The translations under genes and the position numbers were made by a program. A stretch of DNA of 64,000 nucleotides from Prorocentrum cordatum (Eukaryota; Sar; Dinophyceae; Prorocentrales; Prorocentraceae). The stretch is from positions 1 through 64,000 of the forward strand of contig CAUYUJ010017819.1 in the NCBI GenBank assembly GCA_963575745.1. Direction: 5' to 3'. The notes below the pieces were generated by a model. The model was not told the origin of the DNA, made no database searches, and saw only the letters and a list, made by a program, of their open reading frames with translations. Below, in pieces: positions 9,500 through 20,583 of this stretch (its first letter is position 1; every line of letters begins with the position of its first letter).

Positions 9500-10736
9500 T
9501 GAGGCAGGCTGATGCTGAGGCTGAGGCAGGCTGAGGCTGAGGCAGGCTGAGGCTGAGGCCGAAGCTGAAGGCAGACTGAGGCTGAGGCTGAAGCAGGCTG
9601 AGGCTGAGGCTGAGGCAGGCTGAGGCTGAGACTGAGGCAGGCTGAGGCTGAGGCTGAGGCTGAGGCTGAGGCTGAGGCTGAGGCAGGCTGAGGCTGAGGC
9701 CGAGGCTGAAGGCAGACTGAGGCTGAGGCTGAAGCAGGCTGAGGCTGAGGCTGAGGCTGAGGCTGAGGCAGGCTGAGGCTGAGGCTGAGGCTGAGGCTGA
9801 GGCTGAGGCTGAGGCAGGCTGAGGCTGAGGCCGAGGCTGAAGGCAGACTGAGGCTGAGGCTGAAGCAGGCTGAGGCTGAGGCTGAGGCAGGCTGAGGCTG
9901 AGGCAGGCTGAGGCTGAGGCTGAGGCTGATGCAGGCTGAGGCTGAGGCAGGCTGAGGCTGAGGCCGAGGCTGAAGGCAGACTGAGGCTGAGGCTGAAGCA
10001 GGCTGAGGCTGAGGCTGAGGCAGGCTGAGGCTGAGGCAGGCTGAGGCAGGCTGAGGCTGAGGCTGAGGCTGAGGCTGAGGCTGAGGCAGGCTGAGGCTGA
10101 GGTTGAGGCTGAGGCTGAAGCAGGCTCAGCTGAGGCTGAGGCTGAGGCAGGCTGAGGCTGAGGCTGAGGCAGGCTGATGCTGAGGCAGGCTGAGGCTGAG
10201 GCTGAGGCTGAGGAGCGAGGCTGAAGGCTGAGGCTGATGGGCTGAAGCAGGCTGAGGCCTGAGGCGGCTGAGGCGAGGCTGAGGCTGATGAGAGGCTGAG
10301 GGCTGAGGCTGAGGCAGGCTGAGGCCGAGGCTGAAGGCAGACTGAGCTGAGCTGAAGCAGGCTGAGGCTGAAGGCAGGAGGCTGAGGCTGAGGCAGGCTG
10401 AGGCTGAGGCAGGCTGAGGCTGAGGCTGAGGCTGATGGCTGAGGCTGAGGCAGGGTGAGGCTGAGGCCGAGGCTGAAGGCTGAGGCTGAGGCTGAAGCAG
10501 CTGACTGAGGCTGAGGGCAGAGGCAGGCTGAGGCTCAGGCTGAGGCAGGCTGATGCCTGAGGCAGGCTGAGGCTGAGGCTGAGGCTGAGGCTGATGCAGG
10601 CTGAGGCTGAGGCAGGCTGAGGCTGAGGCCGAGGCTGAAGGCAGACTGAGGCTGAGGCTGAAGCAGGCTGGCTGAGGCTGAGGCTGAGGCTGAGGCAGGC
10701 TGAGGCTGAGGCTGAGGCAGGCTGAGGCTGAGGCTG
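9500..10736. repeat. GCTGAG/GGCA minisatellite array (1.24 kb)
   Basis: Hexamer GCTGAG with regular AGGCA and AAGCA variants. Higher-order units of roughly 110-130 bp are marked by GGCCGAGGCTGAAGGCAGAC, at about 9687, 9830, 9960 and 10627. The reverse strand is a 214-codon SLSLPQPQ frame; I treat it as non-coding. Confidence 0.95.
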
Positions 10737-10896
10737 TGACTGCGACTGCCGTTGCCACTGCGACTGTCATCGCGAATGTGACTACGACTGCGAGAACAGC
10801 AGAATTCTACAACTGGATTCTCATCTGAATCTTAAGGGGAATGCTTCCAGGTATGCTCCTACACATCGCTGTTAGGTTGCTTTGCCAGGCTAATTT

Positions 10897-11095
10897 TTCG
10901 AAATGTTGCTCCCGCTGAAGCGCTGGATCACTTTCGGGCTTCTGCTCGTTCCGAAGCGTGCTCTCGCTGCAGCGCTGGCCTCATTTCCGCGCTTCCGCTC
11001 GTTCCGAAGCGTGCTCTCGCTGCAGCGCTGGCCTCATTTCCGCGCTTCCTCTCGTTCCAAATCGTGCTCCCGCTGCAGCGCTGGCGTCATCATTT
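10897..11095. repeat. 57-bp tandem repeat, about 3 copies
   Basis: GTTCC(G/A)AA(G/T)CGTGCTC(T/C)CGCTGC then AGCGCTGGCCTCATTTCCG. The first unit begins with the TTCGAAATGTTGC sequence also present at 9163. Confidence 0.9.
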
Positions 11096-11400
11096 CCAGC
11101 GCCATACCACGGCATGCAATGCAATGCTATGTGGTGTTCCGCTGTGCGATGCCATGCCTTCTGCAATGATAGGATATGCAGCGCTTGACTACGCAGTGCC
11201 ACGCCATGCTATGCCATGCTTCGCTTTGATCTTCAACGCCATGCTATGCCATGTTCTGGTCTGTGCCGCTGTGTGATGCCATTAGTTGCGTTGCAATGCT
11301 TTGCGATGCAATTGTTCACTACGCACCGCCACGCCACGCTATGACATGCTACGCTCAGCCGTGCTCTTCTACGCCCCGCTGCGCGGTGCTCCACGATGCA
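11096..11400. repeat. Degenerate GCNATGC array
   Basis: Loose repetition of GCATGC, CAATGCTATG and CGATGCCATGC over 300 bases. Similar in style to, but distinct from, the TTGCATTGCT array at 55695. Confidence 0.7.
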
Positions 11401-11535
11401 TCGCGCACCCTCTCGGGATCACTGCCCTGCCCGACGTCCGACTGTGCGAACAGAGAGGAGATCTACGCCGTGGTAGGGGATGGGAGGGCGGGGTGGGGCG
11501 TCAGACGTGACGCGAGCGCGCCTAGCTTGTCGTCT

Positions 11536-11746
11536 CCTCCACCTCCCTCCTCCTCCTCTCCTCCTCCTCCTCCTCTCTCATCCTCCTCCTCCTCCCCCTC
11601 CACCTCCCCCCTCCTCCTCCTACTCCTCCTCACCTCCCCTCCTCATCTCCTCCTCCTCCTCCTCCTCTCCTCCTCCTCCTCCTCCCTCCCTCCTCCTCCT
11701 CCTCCTCCTCCTCCTCCTCCTCCTCCCCCTCCCTCCTCCCCCTCCG
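11536..11746. repeat. (TCC)n repeat
   Basis: TCC/CTC units with CCCTCC interruptions. The following 11747-11850 (ERAVAAEREAGGARGPDGEG) could be an exon, but no acceptor other than the repeat itself is visible. Confidence 0.93.
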
Positions 11747-11939
11747 AGCGGGCCGTGGCGGCGGAGAGAGAAGCGGGCGGCGCGCGCGGCCCCGACGGAG
11801 AAGGCGAAACACCGCGGGTAGCCACCGCGTTGCGCCGCGGGGCATAGCAGGTGCTGGCCGCCGCCGCTCTCGGGGATCCTTCTCTCCTCCTGTGCATGGC
11901 TTCGCCGATCTGCTCGGGCCCTCGCACCCCCTCCACCTT

Positions 11940-12147
11940 CGGAGGCCTGGAAACGGGCACCAACACCAAGACGGGGGGTTGCCTCCATAGAGAGAGGACG
12001 ATCCTCGATTTCGGTGTTGGTGGCAATATTTCGGCCACCTTGGAAGCCAGAATATTACCACCATCACCGAGATCGGGATCTTCCTCCCTCGGTGGATGCA
12101 CACCGCCGATATTGGTGTTGGTGTCAATCTCTAGGCCTGCGACACCT
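11940..12147. mobile_element. Palindromic element family F, copy 3 (reverse)
   Basis: Left GGAGGCCTGGAAACGGGCAC, right GGTGTCAATCTCTAGGCCTG, with ACCAACACCAAGACG and GATATTGGTGTTGGTG arms. Confidence 0.75.
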
Positions 12148-12292
12148 CCCCCCCCCAGGAGGGCTAAAAAATAGCACCCGACCCAAAAACCTATCCCAGA
12201 GCTATTCTACGTCTTGGTTCTAGGCTGTTCCGCTCCGCTTTTTAGGTTTTTAGGTCTCCAGTGCTAAAAAATAGCTCTCTGGAAGGTCAGGG
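12148..12292. mobile_element. Family C element (about 148 bp), copy 1
   Basis: CAGGAGGGCTAAAAAATAGC at the left, TCTCTGGAAGGTCAGGG at the right, core CTATTCTACGTCTTGGTT. The left tip CCTGACCTT is replaced by a C-run. Other copies start at 21617, 29593, 29888, 33831, 44692 and 45998. Confidence 0.85.
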
Positions 12293-12995
12293 ACCTCCCT
12301 CCCCCCTCCCCCCCCCCGGAGTGGATCTCGGCTGCTCTCGGTGCCCGCTGCAGGCAGGTGGGGGCTCCTCCACGGGACGGGCTGCTGTTGCAGACGGTCG
12401 CATTGCGCAGATCGGCAGCTGGGCGAGGGCTGCTAAGACCGTGGCTGCGAAAACAGCGCTCCCGGAAGGAAAACACAGCTTCCCGGCATGGGGCGCGCCA
12501 CGCAGAACAGTCAGGGGGGGCTTCCTCCCAGAGGGGCAAAGACAACGTCCCAGAGGTCGATGTTGGCAACCACGGATTTCGCAGCCCCTGCCCGGCTTCC
12601 GAGCAGAGGTCTCCGGAGCCAGATCCCCGGCCGGAGCGCCGAACTGGGAGCCGGCGGTAAACCGTCAACCTGGTTACCGCCGGGAGCCTCGTAGAGCTCT
12701 TTTCTCGCGCGGCGCTGCTCGAAACACATGGAAGGAGCTTCCTTAAGCGTGAGCCGAGAAGCTCGAAAAAACATTATGTATTTTTGGGGTTTCCATTCAA
12801 AGTCGGATCCCCGGCCGGAGCGCCGAAGAAGAAGGCGTTCCCGATTGGCGGCGCGCACGAGGGGATGCATGGCGCGAGGGGGGCGGCCGGCGGAGACGGC
12901 CGGGGAGCCTCGAGAAGAGGTTCCGGGGGCTTCTCAGAGAGATGCCGGGAGGCTTCTGCAGGAATGCTTCTCAGAAGCCTCCTGGGGCCTCCTAC
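12293..12995. other. No recognised gene
   Basis: GATCCCCGGCCGGAGCGCCG occurs twice (12621 and 12806), and CTTCTCAGAGAGATGCCGGG sits near 12930. Open frames of 100-160 codons overlap on both strands without clear preference. Confidence 0.4.
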
Positions 12996-13100
12996 CCAGA
13001 CCCCCTCGAGTCATGAAAAAATCACGACGGGAGGTTTTTCTATGTCTTCGGCCTCCGGGGACCCTTACCGGCCCTCGGGGCCGTAAAAAAACGACTGGAG
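12996..13100. mobile_element. Family E element, partial
   Basis: CCAGACCCCCTCGAGTCATG, AAAAATCACGACGGGAGG and TTTTTCTATGTCTTCGGCCT, then GGCCGTAAAAAAACGACTGG. The right third is missing and replaced by family V-like sequence. Confidence 0.65.
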
Positions 13101-13186
13101 GGGCTTCTCAGAGATGCCGGGAGGCTTCTGTAGGTATGTTTCTCAGAAGCCTCCCTGGGGCCTCCTTAAACGACGCGAAGGTCGGG

Positions 13187-13326
13187 ACAAAATCGGATCG
13201 GGATAGCTCGAAATCTCTGAGAAGCGGCGGGTTTGGAGGATGTATTGGGCGCCGCGGCCGCTCCAGAGCGTTCCGGAACGCTCTGAGAGCGCTCCGGAAC
13301 GCTCTGGAGCGAAAATCCGATCCTAG
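13187..13326. mobile_element. Element family W, copy 3 (reverse)
   Basis: Ends AAAATCGGATCGGG and CGAAAATCCGATCCTAG are inverted. The interior is a chain of GAGCGTTCCGGAACGCTC palindromes. Confidence 0.7.
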
Positions 13327-14242
13327 CCCTGTTTTGCTCCTAAGAAGGCCCCTGCCTTCTGAGAAGCCCCTCCACCTGGAGGCTGCCCCTATCTCGCCGC
13401 TCCCAGGTGGGTGCTGCCAATGTTCAGGAGCGAAAGAAGGACGTACACGTACATGAATCCACGCCGGTTTCGAGAGTGCGCATTGCCCGAATGTTCGTAT
13501 CACGCGGCCAGTCTCGCGGATGGAGGGGCCGCATTCATGTACATAGCTGGGCGCGTACGTCCTTTTGTGGTCTCCCCAAATGTACGTCCTGGAGGGCCCT
13601 CTTCGCCACGGCTGGACTCTCTCTCTCTCTCTCGTTTTCTGGTCAGAGCGCACCCCAGGATGGGTCCGGCGGAGGACTCGGAGGACTCCGCGGCGAGCAG
13701 AACCCCACATTCCCGCGTCGTGGCAAAGCCACAGCGGGAATTTTTTGGCCGTGTGACGCTCCTGGGGCCCTCGCCGAGTCCTGGGGCCGCCAAGCATTCA
13801 CCAACGATGAAAAATCGGCCCTGGGAAAGGAGTCCAGACCTGTGCGGAGTCGCATCGTGAAAACATCACGATGTGGAGGGCCTGGGAAGGGGGTCGCGTG
13901 GGGGGGGGGGGGGGGAGGGCGGAGGCGGCCTGGAAGGCGGCGGCCTTCTTCCGACGGGCCCAGGGGAGGGTTCTGAGGGGGCTTCTTGGGAGCTTCCCCA
14001 GGCCCCTTGGCAGAAGGCCCCCCTCCACCTCAGCAGCCCCTCGCCCTCTCAGAAGGCTGCCCCCCCCCCGCGCCACCGGGCTCGCAGACATCTCCCGGCA
14101 TGGGTTCTTTGGGAGAGCGCCTCCTGTGCGCACGGGCAGAGGGGCGGAGGGTTCGGACCCCCCCCCCGTTGCAAGAGGGAGGGGGGTTGAACCCCCCCCC
14201 CGCCCTTTTCCAGAGAGGGCTGAGGATCCGCCCCACGAATTA

Positions 14243-14419
14243 CAGTCGGGGCCTTGAACAAGGAACCCTTTTCGTTGGGGAGGGGCTCCGCGTTCCTGAA
14301 GTGTTTCACAGCTCGCCTCAGGTGTTTCCTTCTGTTTTCGGTAGGAGATCGAAGTTTAACTTATGGAAAAAAGGGGCCTCGTTCCTTATTTAGGGTTCCT
14401 TAGGTCAACGCCCCGACTG
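14243..14419. mobile_element. Family P element, TA-flanked
   Basis: CAGTCGGGGCCTTGAACAAG to TCAACGCCCCGACTG, with TA directly on both sides (14241-14242, 14420-14421). CAGT-starting ends with TA duplications are the hallmark of Tc1/mariner elements (known). At 177 bp it has no transposase. Confidence 0.8.
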
Positions 14420-14479
14420 TACCCCATTCGCTGATGGTAGTCGACGAGGGTGAGCACGGGCGCACGACGGCCAGGAGGC

Positions 14480-14486
14480 GGAGGAG

Positions 14487-14517
<31 letters not shown>

Positions 14518-14521
14518 GACG

Positions 14522-14556
<35 letters not shown>

Positions 14557-15545
14557 CGCCGACCGACGACCGACTACCGCCGACCGACGACCGCCGACCG
14601 CCGACCGACGACCGACGAACGACGACCGACGAACGACGACCGACGACGGATGACGGACACGTCGACGACGACGATAACGACGACGGACGACGAACGACGA
14701 CTACGATGACGAAGAACAGGACGACACCGTCGACCGACTACGAACGACCGACGACCGACGACAACGACGACAGCGAACCACGGACGACGGATGGCGGTCA
14801 ACGACGACGACGAGGACCGACAACGACCACGACGGACAACGACCACCGACGACGGCGACGACGACGACCGACGAGCGACGACGACGACGACGACGACGAC
14901 GGCGACGGTCGACGGACGACGAACGTCGGAGGACGGACCACACACGTCGGACAACGGTCGATGACGGACGATGGATGACAAACGACGGACGCCAGCGACC
15001 GACGACGACGGACGACTTCGACGACGATGACGACCGACGACCGACTACGGCACCACGACGACGGGCACCACGACGACGACAACGCAAACGACGACGACGA
15101 ACGATGGACGACGTCGACGACGACGACGACCGACGACCGACGACCGCCGACCTACCGACGGCCGACGAACGACGACCGACGACCGACGGATGCCGGGCAC
15201 GACGGGCACGACGACGACGGACGACGACGATAACGATGACGACGATGATGACGACGACGACGATAGACGACCGACAACGACGACCGACGACTGCCGAACG
15301 CCGACCGACGACCGACGAACGCCGACCGACGACGGACGTCGACGATGACGACGACGACGAGCGACGAACGACGAAAGACGTATCATGACGACGACGACGA
15401 CGACTACGACCACGAGGACGACGACGACGACAGCGACGATTCCGACAATGACGGCGACGACGACGACGACAATGAGGATGACGCGACAACGACGACTGGG
15501 ACGACGGCGACGAGGACCATTGACGACGCAGACGGCGGCGACTTC
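14480..15545. repeat. ACG/CGACCG triplet array (about 1.07 kb)
   Basis: GACGACGAC blocks alternate with GACCGACGACCGCCGACC blocks. It contains almost no stop in any frame, so it yields long D/T/R-rich frames on both strands (up to 262 codons). Judged non-coding from the lack of codon structure. Confidence 0.92.
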
Positions 15546-15701
15546 ATGCATCGCCCGCCTGGCCCGACCCGCTCTTGCTGGGGTCCGTCCGCCCGGGCCG
15601 ACCCGCCAAGTCGAGGACACCTCATATTTGACTCACCCGCTCTCCCGACCCGGCCCGACCCACGCGCTCGTTCGGCATTGCCCGCCCGACCCGACCCGTC
15701 C

Positions 15702-15727
15702 TCGTCGTCGTCGTCGTCGTCCGTCCT

Positions 15728-15810
<83 letters not shown>

Positions 15811-15845
15811 CGTCCTCCGTCGTCGTCGTCGTCGTCGTCCGTCCT

Positions 15846-15882
<37 letters not shown>

Positions 15883-15930
15883 CGTCGTCGTCGTCGTCGT
15901 CGTGCGTCGTCCAAGATCCGTCGTCCGTCG
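15702..15930. repeat. CGT/GTC triplet array, opposite strand sense
   Basis: Nearly pure GTC units with CCGTCCTCC interruptions. It is the complement of the preceding ACG array, from which it is separated by about 155 bases holding CCGACCCG repeats. Confidence 0.95.
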
Positions 15931-16108
15931 GGGGGACTGATTTCTAGGACACCCTAAGATCCATTTTTCAGGCCAGTGGCTGTGGAAGTCGCTCTCTCGT
16001 TCAACCCGCGGCCCCAGAGGCCCCGACCCCTTCCCTGGGGGTAGTTCTCCGTCGCGCGCCCCTCTGTTGTGGTACCCGGGCCCCCCGATCACGCTCGGAG
16101 TGAGGCAG

Positions 16109-16340
16109 CTGCTCCTCCTCGGAAATCGAAAGCTGCGGCTGCTCGCGCCGCCAGAGGATGGCACCCCGCTCAGCGAGCTGGTGCTGCGGCAGGTGGTCGA
16201 GGAGATCGACGAGGAGCACCCGCTGCCACCGCACGCCGACGAGCAGCTCTGGCGCCCGGTGGAGCGCCTCCGCGCCGACCTCGACGCCCTCGGCGCCGCG
16301 GGGGACCCTGAGCCGGCGCGCTTCGCGGGCGAGGACTCCA
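16109..16340 (+). CDS. Candidate exon, acidic helical protein
   Basis: After GAGTGAGGCAG (AG at 16107-16108), frame 2 reads LLLLGNRKLRLLAPPEDG, then PLSELVLRQVVEEIDEEHPL and ADEQLWRPVERLRADLDALG. G/C-ending codons dominate. The acidic, leucine-rich stretch looks like an amphipathic helix. The donor is unclear (GA within GCGAGGACTCC is possible). No family recognised. Confidence 0.45.
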
Positions 16341-16837
16341 GCCATCGAGAAGCGAAGAACCCTGGACCCTGATAACGCAAGGAGTACGCAGCCTGGCTCA
16401 AGTCCCTGGGCTCGCATCAGGGGTGCTGCTCTAGTTTGGTGCCTCTGCTGGTCAGACCCCTCAGCCCCAATGCTTTGGGCCTCTTGTGAACTTGGGGCCG
16501 GTCCCAGAGGGCTAGGGGTCCTTTCGCTTTTTGCATTGTTTATCATCGAGGAGTGGCGAAGCGTCCTTGTTTACCTACAGGCCCACCCAAGACTGTTCTG
16601 ATGATCTCTTTGTGGTCAGTGCCATGCTCGAGACAGCCTTGTTCTGAGACGCCGGCTTTGCGTCCTAAGAATCGTGTTTTTTTCACGTCGTGGCAGTCCT
16701 CGATGAATGCCCAGACGGTCGGCCCCCCCAAGCATCCTCCGATGTGTTCTTCTCCATTCGCGGCCCCAGAGCCCCTGACCCCTTCGACCTGGTTCTTCTG
16801 ATGGTCCCCGGGCCCAGGAGTGGCCCCGGGTGGCCGA

Positions 16838-16998
16838 AGTTAGGGGACATCGGGGGTCCCCGAACGGTGTGGTGACCAAACCGCGTGGTGAGTCGGTGGG
16901 GGCTCGGGGTCCCCGCGCGGTTTGGGGGGCTTCAGTAGTTCTCCGAGGAGGTCCTGAGCGACCGGGGCCTCCAGGGTCCCAACTCCGTGTGGTGACGA
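16838..16998. mobile_element. Dispersed repeat EE, copy 1
   Basis: GGGGGTCCCCGAACGGTGTG, GTGGTGAGTCGGTGGGG, TTCTCCGAGGAGGTC and GGGGCCTCC(A)GGGTCCCAAC match 52366-52546. Inverted GGTGTGGTGACC motifs at both ends. Confidence 0.65.
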
Positions 16999-17019
16999 GC
17001 CTCCCTGTAAGGTCTCTTA

Positions 17020-17071
17020 CAGTCGGGGCCTCGTTCCTTATTTAGGGTTCCTCAGGTCATCGCCTCGACTG
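17020..17071. mobile_element. Family P element, internally deleted, TA-flanked
   Basis: Only the two ends survive: CAGTCGGGGCCTCGTTCCTT and TCATCGCCTCGACTG, 52 bp in all. TA flanks it at 17018-17019 and 17072-17073. Confidence 0.75.
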
Positions 17072-17159
17072 TAGGTTTTCGAGGTCGCCGTGCGGTCTGT
17101 CACGACACGGTTCCGGGACCCCCATGGAAGCACGGCCAGATTGAGAACCGTCGTGCAGT

Positions 17160-17398
17160 CGAGACGCTGGAAGCAGGACCGCCCTGGTTTCGGGGGCTCG
17201 CTGCTCCCGAGGTCATTCCGTGGCAGTTCCCCCTGGCCCTCTTCGCGGGGCGCTCCTCGTTTCCACAGCCCTTGTTCCTCGTTTCCACAGCCCTTGTTGG
17301 AAGCAGGACCGCCCTGGTTTCAGGGGCTCGCTGGTCCCGAGGTCATTCTGGGGCAGTTCCCCCGGCCCTCTTCGTGGGGCGTGCCTCGTTTCCACAGC
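17160..17398 (+). repeat. Family HH, two direct units
   Basis: GGAAGCAGGACCGCCCTGGT..GGCTCGCTG(C/G)TCCCGAGGTC occurs at about 17170 and 17299 (period about 129), each followed by CCTCGTTTCCACAGC. A diverged copy is at 37966-38078. Confidence 0.75.
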
Positions 17399-17556
17399 TT
17401 ACCAGCCTGGAGCATATCCCTATCCCTATGCTGGGTACCTCCTCCTCACGATGCCAATCTTAGGGACTCCCTTATTCTTGGAGGGCGAATCCCTAAGAGC
17501 GTCATCGCCTTTTGGCGTGTCAATCTTAGGGGTAGGGATACGTTCGAGGCTGGTAA
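17399..17556. mobile_element. Palindromic element family U, full copy
   Basis: TTACCAGCCTGGAGCATATC at the left, GATACGTTCGAGGCTGGTAA at the right. Inverted CCTAAGA/TCTTAGG motifs are inside. 158 bp. Confidence 0.8.
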
Positions 17557-17824
17557 ACAGCCCTTGTTCCGGGCGCAAGAGAGAACCACAACCACCACGG
17601 GTCCCTTGGGGGGGGGGAGACCCCGCCGACCTCGACATCGGCATTCTGGCTGTGGTTCTGGTCGAGTTGGCCGTCGGAGACGCCCCCCCCCCCCACATCG
17701 ACCACAGCCCCCACCAGGCTGCTTTTCTGGTGTTCTGGCGATTGCTGGCACGCCCAAAAGATCCCCCCAGGGTGCGCCCTCGGTGTGGTTGTGGTCGCTT
17801 GCTGTCCCCGCGAGAATGGAGTGA

Positions 17825-18043
17825 CTTATCCCAGTGCGACCCTACCTAGGAGTTGGAGCCCCTAGGAAAGCAGCATTAGTAGTAACAGTAAAGCTAAGCT
17901 AAAGCTAAAACTACAGCTAAAGCTGAAGCTAAAGCTCCCAGGGGACTGGGCGGATACCGGGGGAACCGCCCGGGGCGAGCCCCGCTGCCCGGCCCTTTAA
18001 GCACATAGAGTAAGAACCCTTCTAGGCAGAGCCTAGGTAGGGA
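17825..18043. mobile_element. Family T element, reverse copy
   Basis: CCCAGTGCGACCCTACCTAG to CTAGGCAGAGCCTAGGTAGG. Its AGCTAAAGCT array is about 55 bp, against 225 bp in the copy at 7667. Confidence 0.8.
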
Positions 18044-18207
18044 AATTGACGGGATCGAAACCGACGATGACTTCTTTGTATGGCGCAGCCTGGACCGAAC
18101 ACTACAGCGTACGGCAGGCAAAGCTGTGCTCTGCCTGGGCCTTGGGCGCTGCGAGCGCCACAGAACCAGAGGCTGCAGACGACGGGCTGCTCACATGATG
18201 CTTGCCT

Positions 18208-18329
18208 GCCCCAGGAGGGGGAGGAGGAGGAGGAGGGAGGAGGAGAGGTAGGGAGGAGGAGGAGGAGGAGGGGGAGGAGGGGGGGAGGGAGGGGGGGGGG
18301 GGGGGAGGGGGAGGGGAGGGGGGGGAGGA

Positions 18330-18361
<32 letters not shown>

Positions 18362-18440
18362 GAGGAGGAGGAGGAGGAGGAGGAGGAGGAGGGGAGGTGG
18401 AAGTGGAGGGGAGGAGCAGGGGGAGGAGGTCAGGGCAGGG
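18208..18440. repeat. GGA/GGGGA repeat
   Basis: GAGGAGG units mixed with long G runs; ends in CAGGG tandem units (18429-18450). Confidence 0.93.
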
Positions 18441-19317
18441 CAGGGCAGGGCATGTCCTGCAGTCCTTGACAGCTTCTCCGTGAGAAGGCCACAGGAAGGG
18501 ATGAAGCATCACATCGGCACAGAGACATAGTTCCTTGAATGCTTTTTGATGGTGCTCGCCGCGCGGAGGACGGCAGAAGTACTGCGAGGGCGGCGGAAGC
18601 CGTCGGGTGGCAACAGTGCGCCCTCCGAGCTCCCTGCTCCCGTAGAAGCCCTGCAGGGCTGTCTCCCTTCTGGGGTCGGCCGGGTTCCCGCCGAGCTTAG
18701 TCCCCCTTGATCCTATATGTTTGACTCAGCCAGGTCACAATCCACCCCGTTCAACAGAAGGTAAACCCAAATCCTGGGCCCTGGAGGGATCCCGCCGTGT
18801 TGGGATCGGCTGAGCGCAATCTGGGGTTCAGAAGTTCACGGGAACCTTCTGTGGTGGGGCCGTCTTGATGCCATCTTAAGGCAATGCGCGCGCCGTCCTG
18901 TCGCCGCGGACCCCTCGTCAGGGCCGCTTGAAGCCATGTTGGATCATCTTGAGATCAACTTCGCATGATAAGCAGGTCGCGGGACCGCCCTCTGCGTCGA
19001 CTTGCGAACGGCATTGGGTGCATGTTATAGGTTTCGTCATGTCGTTTTCAGATGGCACTCGCGTCATGTTTGGGTTGTGCGGGCGTCGCTCGGTCAGTTT
19101 GGAGTCGTCCTTGACGTGCCCGGGTCCATCTTCTGGCTTTGGGGCCGTCTCGGCATCGCCCGCTGCTCGTCAGACGGATCATCGCGTAGGCAGCCTGAGA
19201 CTCTCAAGATGTCCTGTCGTGTTATGAGCTCACGCGGTCATTGCGTGCTCTTGTGCATACTTCCCCGTGAGACTTTCCAAGGGAACTTCTGCTGGAGCCA
19301 GGTAAACCCCCAGCCCG
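18441..19317. other. About 0.9 kb without a recognised feature
   Basis: Less repetitive than most of the window, and rich in GCCATCTTG/GATCTTGAG-like words. Frames of 99 and 128 codons at 18928-19388 lack a domain and end in the next repeat. Could be intron or intergenic. Confidence 0.4.
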
Positions 19318-19575
19318 AGGAGAAGGAGGAGGAGGAGGAGGAGCAGGAGGAGGACGAGGAGGAGGAGGACGAGGAGGAGGAGGAGTAGGACGAGGAGGAG
19401 GACGAGGAGGAGGAGGAGGAGGACGACGAGGAGGACGAGGAGGACGAGGAGAAGGAGGAGGAGGAGGAGGAGGAGGAGGAGGAGGAGGAGGACGACGAGG
19501 AGGAGGAGGAGGACGACGAGGACGAGGAGGAGGAGGAGGAGGAGGAGGAGGAGGAGGAGGAGGGGGAGCAGGAGG
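19318..19575. repeat. GGA/GAC triplet repeat
   Basis: GAGGAGGAGGAC units over 258 bases. Open on the other strand as poly-S/L. Confidence 0.95.
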
Positions 19576-19667
19576 AGGAGACCTGGGCCTGCCCGCGAGG
19601 AGGGCGCGGGCACGCGCGAGGCGTGGCTCCCACTCCCGCCCCTCGCGGGCGGGGCGGGCAGCCGCAG

Positions 19668-20184
19668 GGCGGCCTACGTCACCGTGGCGCTGGCCCCGCA
19701 GCTGGCGCAGGTGGCGCCCGAGGACCTGCGGCCCGAGCCCGGGGCCGGCAGCGTGGAGGACCCGCGGATGAGGGTGGCCTGACTCCAGATCCGCCCTACT
19801 TTGGCTTTTTTTCCAGCTCAGAATTGCGTCGAAAATCCACTAGGAAGCCGAAAGAGTAGGGCGGAAATTTCTGCACCCAGCAGAAAGTAGGGCGGAAGCC
19901 CACAGAAGCATGGCGGAAACAGCAACAGGAAAGTAAGGCGGAAATTGGCATCAGCGGGGCTTGCAAAGTAAGGTGGAAATTTCAAGCCCTACTTACGACT
20001 TTCCCCAAAGTAGGGCGGATCAGGAGTCAGGGTGGGGGAGCCGCAAGTCACCGCCAAGAGTGGATGGGTCATCCTCCAGTTGGCGGACACTCTACAAAGA
20101 AGAGCTGCAATGATGGAGGCCGCTTGCGAGATGGCCATTGAAAGATTGCAGCCAGAGCCAAGTGAGCGTCTACATCCGATGTAG
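19668..20184 (+). CDS. Two-exon open frame interrupted by a palindromic element
   Basis: Exon 1 (about 19668-19769) follows CCGCAG and reads AAYVTVALAPQLAQVAPEDL then RPEPGAGSVEDPR. Exon 2 (20031-20184) reads GEPQVTAKSGWVILQLADTL then QRRAAMMEAACEMAIERLQP, and ends in TAG at 20182-20184. Both lie in the same frame. The genomic frame is broken only by a TGA at 19780 inside the inserted element. Removing 19770-20030 (donor GAGGGT, acceptor GTCAG, 261 bp = 87 codons) keeps the frame. The second part looks like an amphipathic helix. No family recognised. The true 5' end may be further upstream. Splicing is inferred, not shown. Confidence 0.55.
19778..20030. mobile_element. Palindromic element RR, candidate introner
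   Basis: Ends CCTGACTCC and GGAGTCAG are inverted, extended inward by GATCCGCCCTACTTTGG and CCAAAGTAGGGCGGATC. GGTGG occurs directly before (19773-19777) and after (20031-20035). AGTAGGGCGGAAATTTC-type words repeat inside. Its left tip puts a TGA into the host frame. Confidence 0.75.
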
Positions 20185-20235
20185 TTATCTTGTACTGGGG
20201 CTACCTCATAGTCACGGTGCTCTCAGACACCATCT

Positions 20236-20412
20236 TCTTCATGGACAAACATCAAGACGGGAGTTGTTCCTTGTTTTCGGCCTCCAGGGGCCCTCGCCGA
20301 GCCCAGGGACCGTCAAACAACGACTCAGGACGACAAAAAGCAGTCCTGGTGAATGGGCCGAGACTTGCGGGGACCGTGAATGGAGCAAAAAAACGACGTC
20401 GGATCCCTGGGT
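20236..20412 (+). mobile_element. Family E element
   Basis: ACATCAAGACGGGAGTTG, TTTTCGGCCTCCAGGGGCCC, GGGACCGTCAAACAACGACT and AAAACGACGTCGGATCCCTG. Lies just after the stop of the preceding frame. Confidence 0.65.
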
Positions 20413-20485
20413 CGGATTGACTCTTCGCCAGAGTAAAACCCTCGCTGCGGGCTCACCGGGCCCCCCCCTCCAAGCGCTGAGCCCG

Positions 20486-20582
20486 ATGCGATCGTGGCTG
20501 CGTGCGCGCTCGGCTCTGGCCACCATATGCGCCCCTCTCATCATCTGCGCGCTGCAGGCCACCCTTGCCTGGGCTCACACTT
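20486..20582 (+). CDS. Possible first exon with signal peptide
   Basis: ATG at 20486 opens MRSWLRARSALATICAPLII then CALQATLAWAHT: basic start, hydrophobic stretch of about 18 residues and an AWA cleavage-like end. This resembles a secretory signal or signal anchor. A family B element starts immediately after, and TTGTAGGGG offers a GT donor at 20583. A 21-base segment at 20954-20974 and then 21127 onward could be the next exons, separated by elements B and A. The mature protein is not identifiable. Confidence 0.35.
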
Positions 20583-20583
20583 G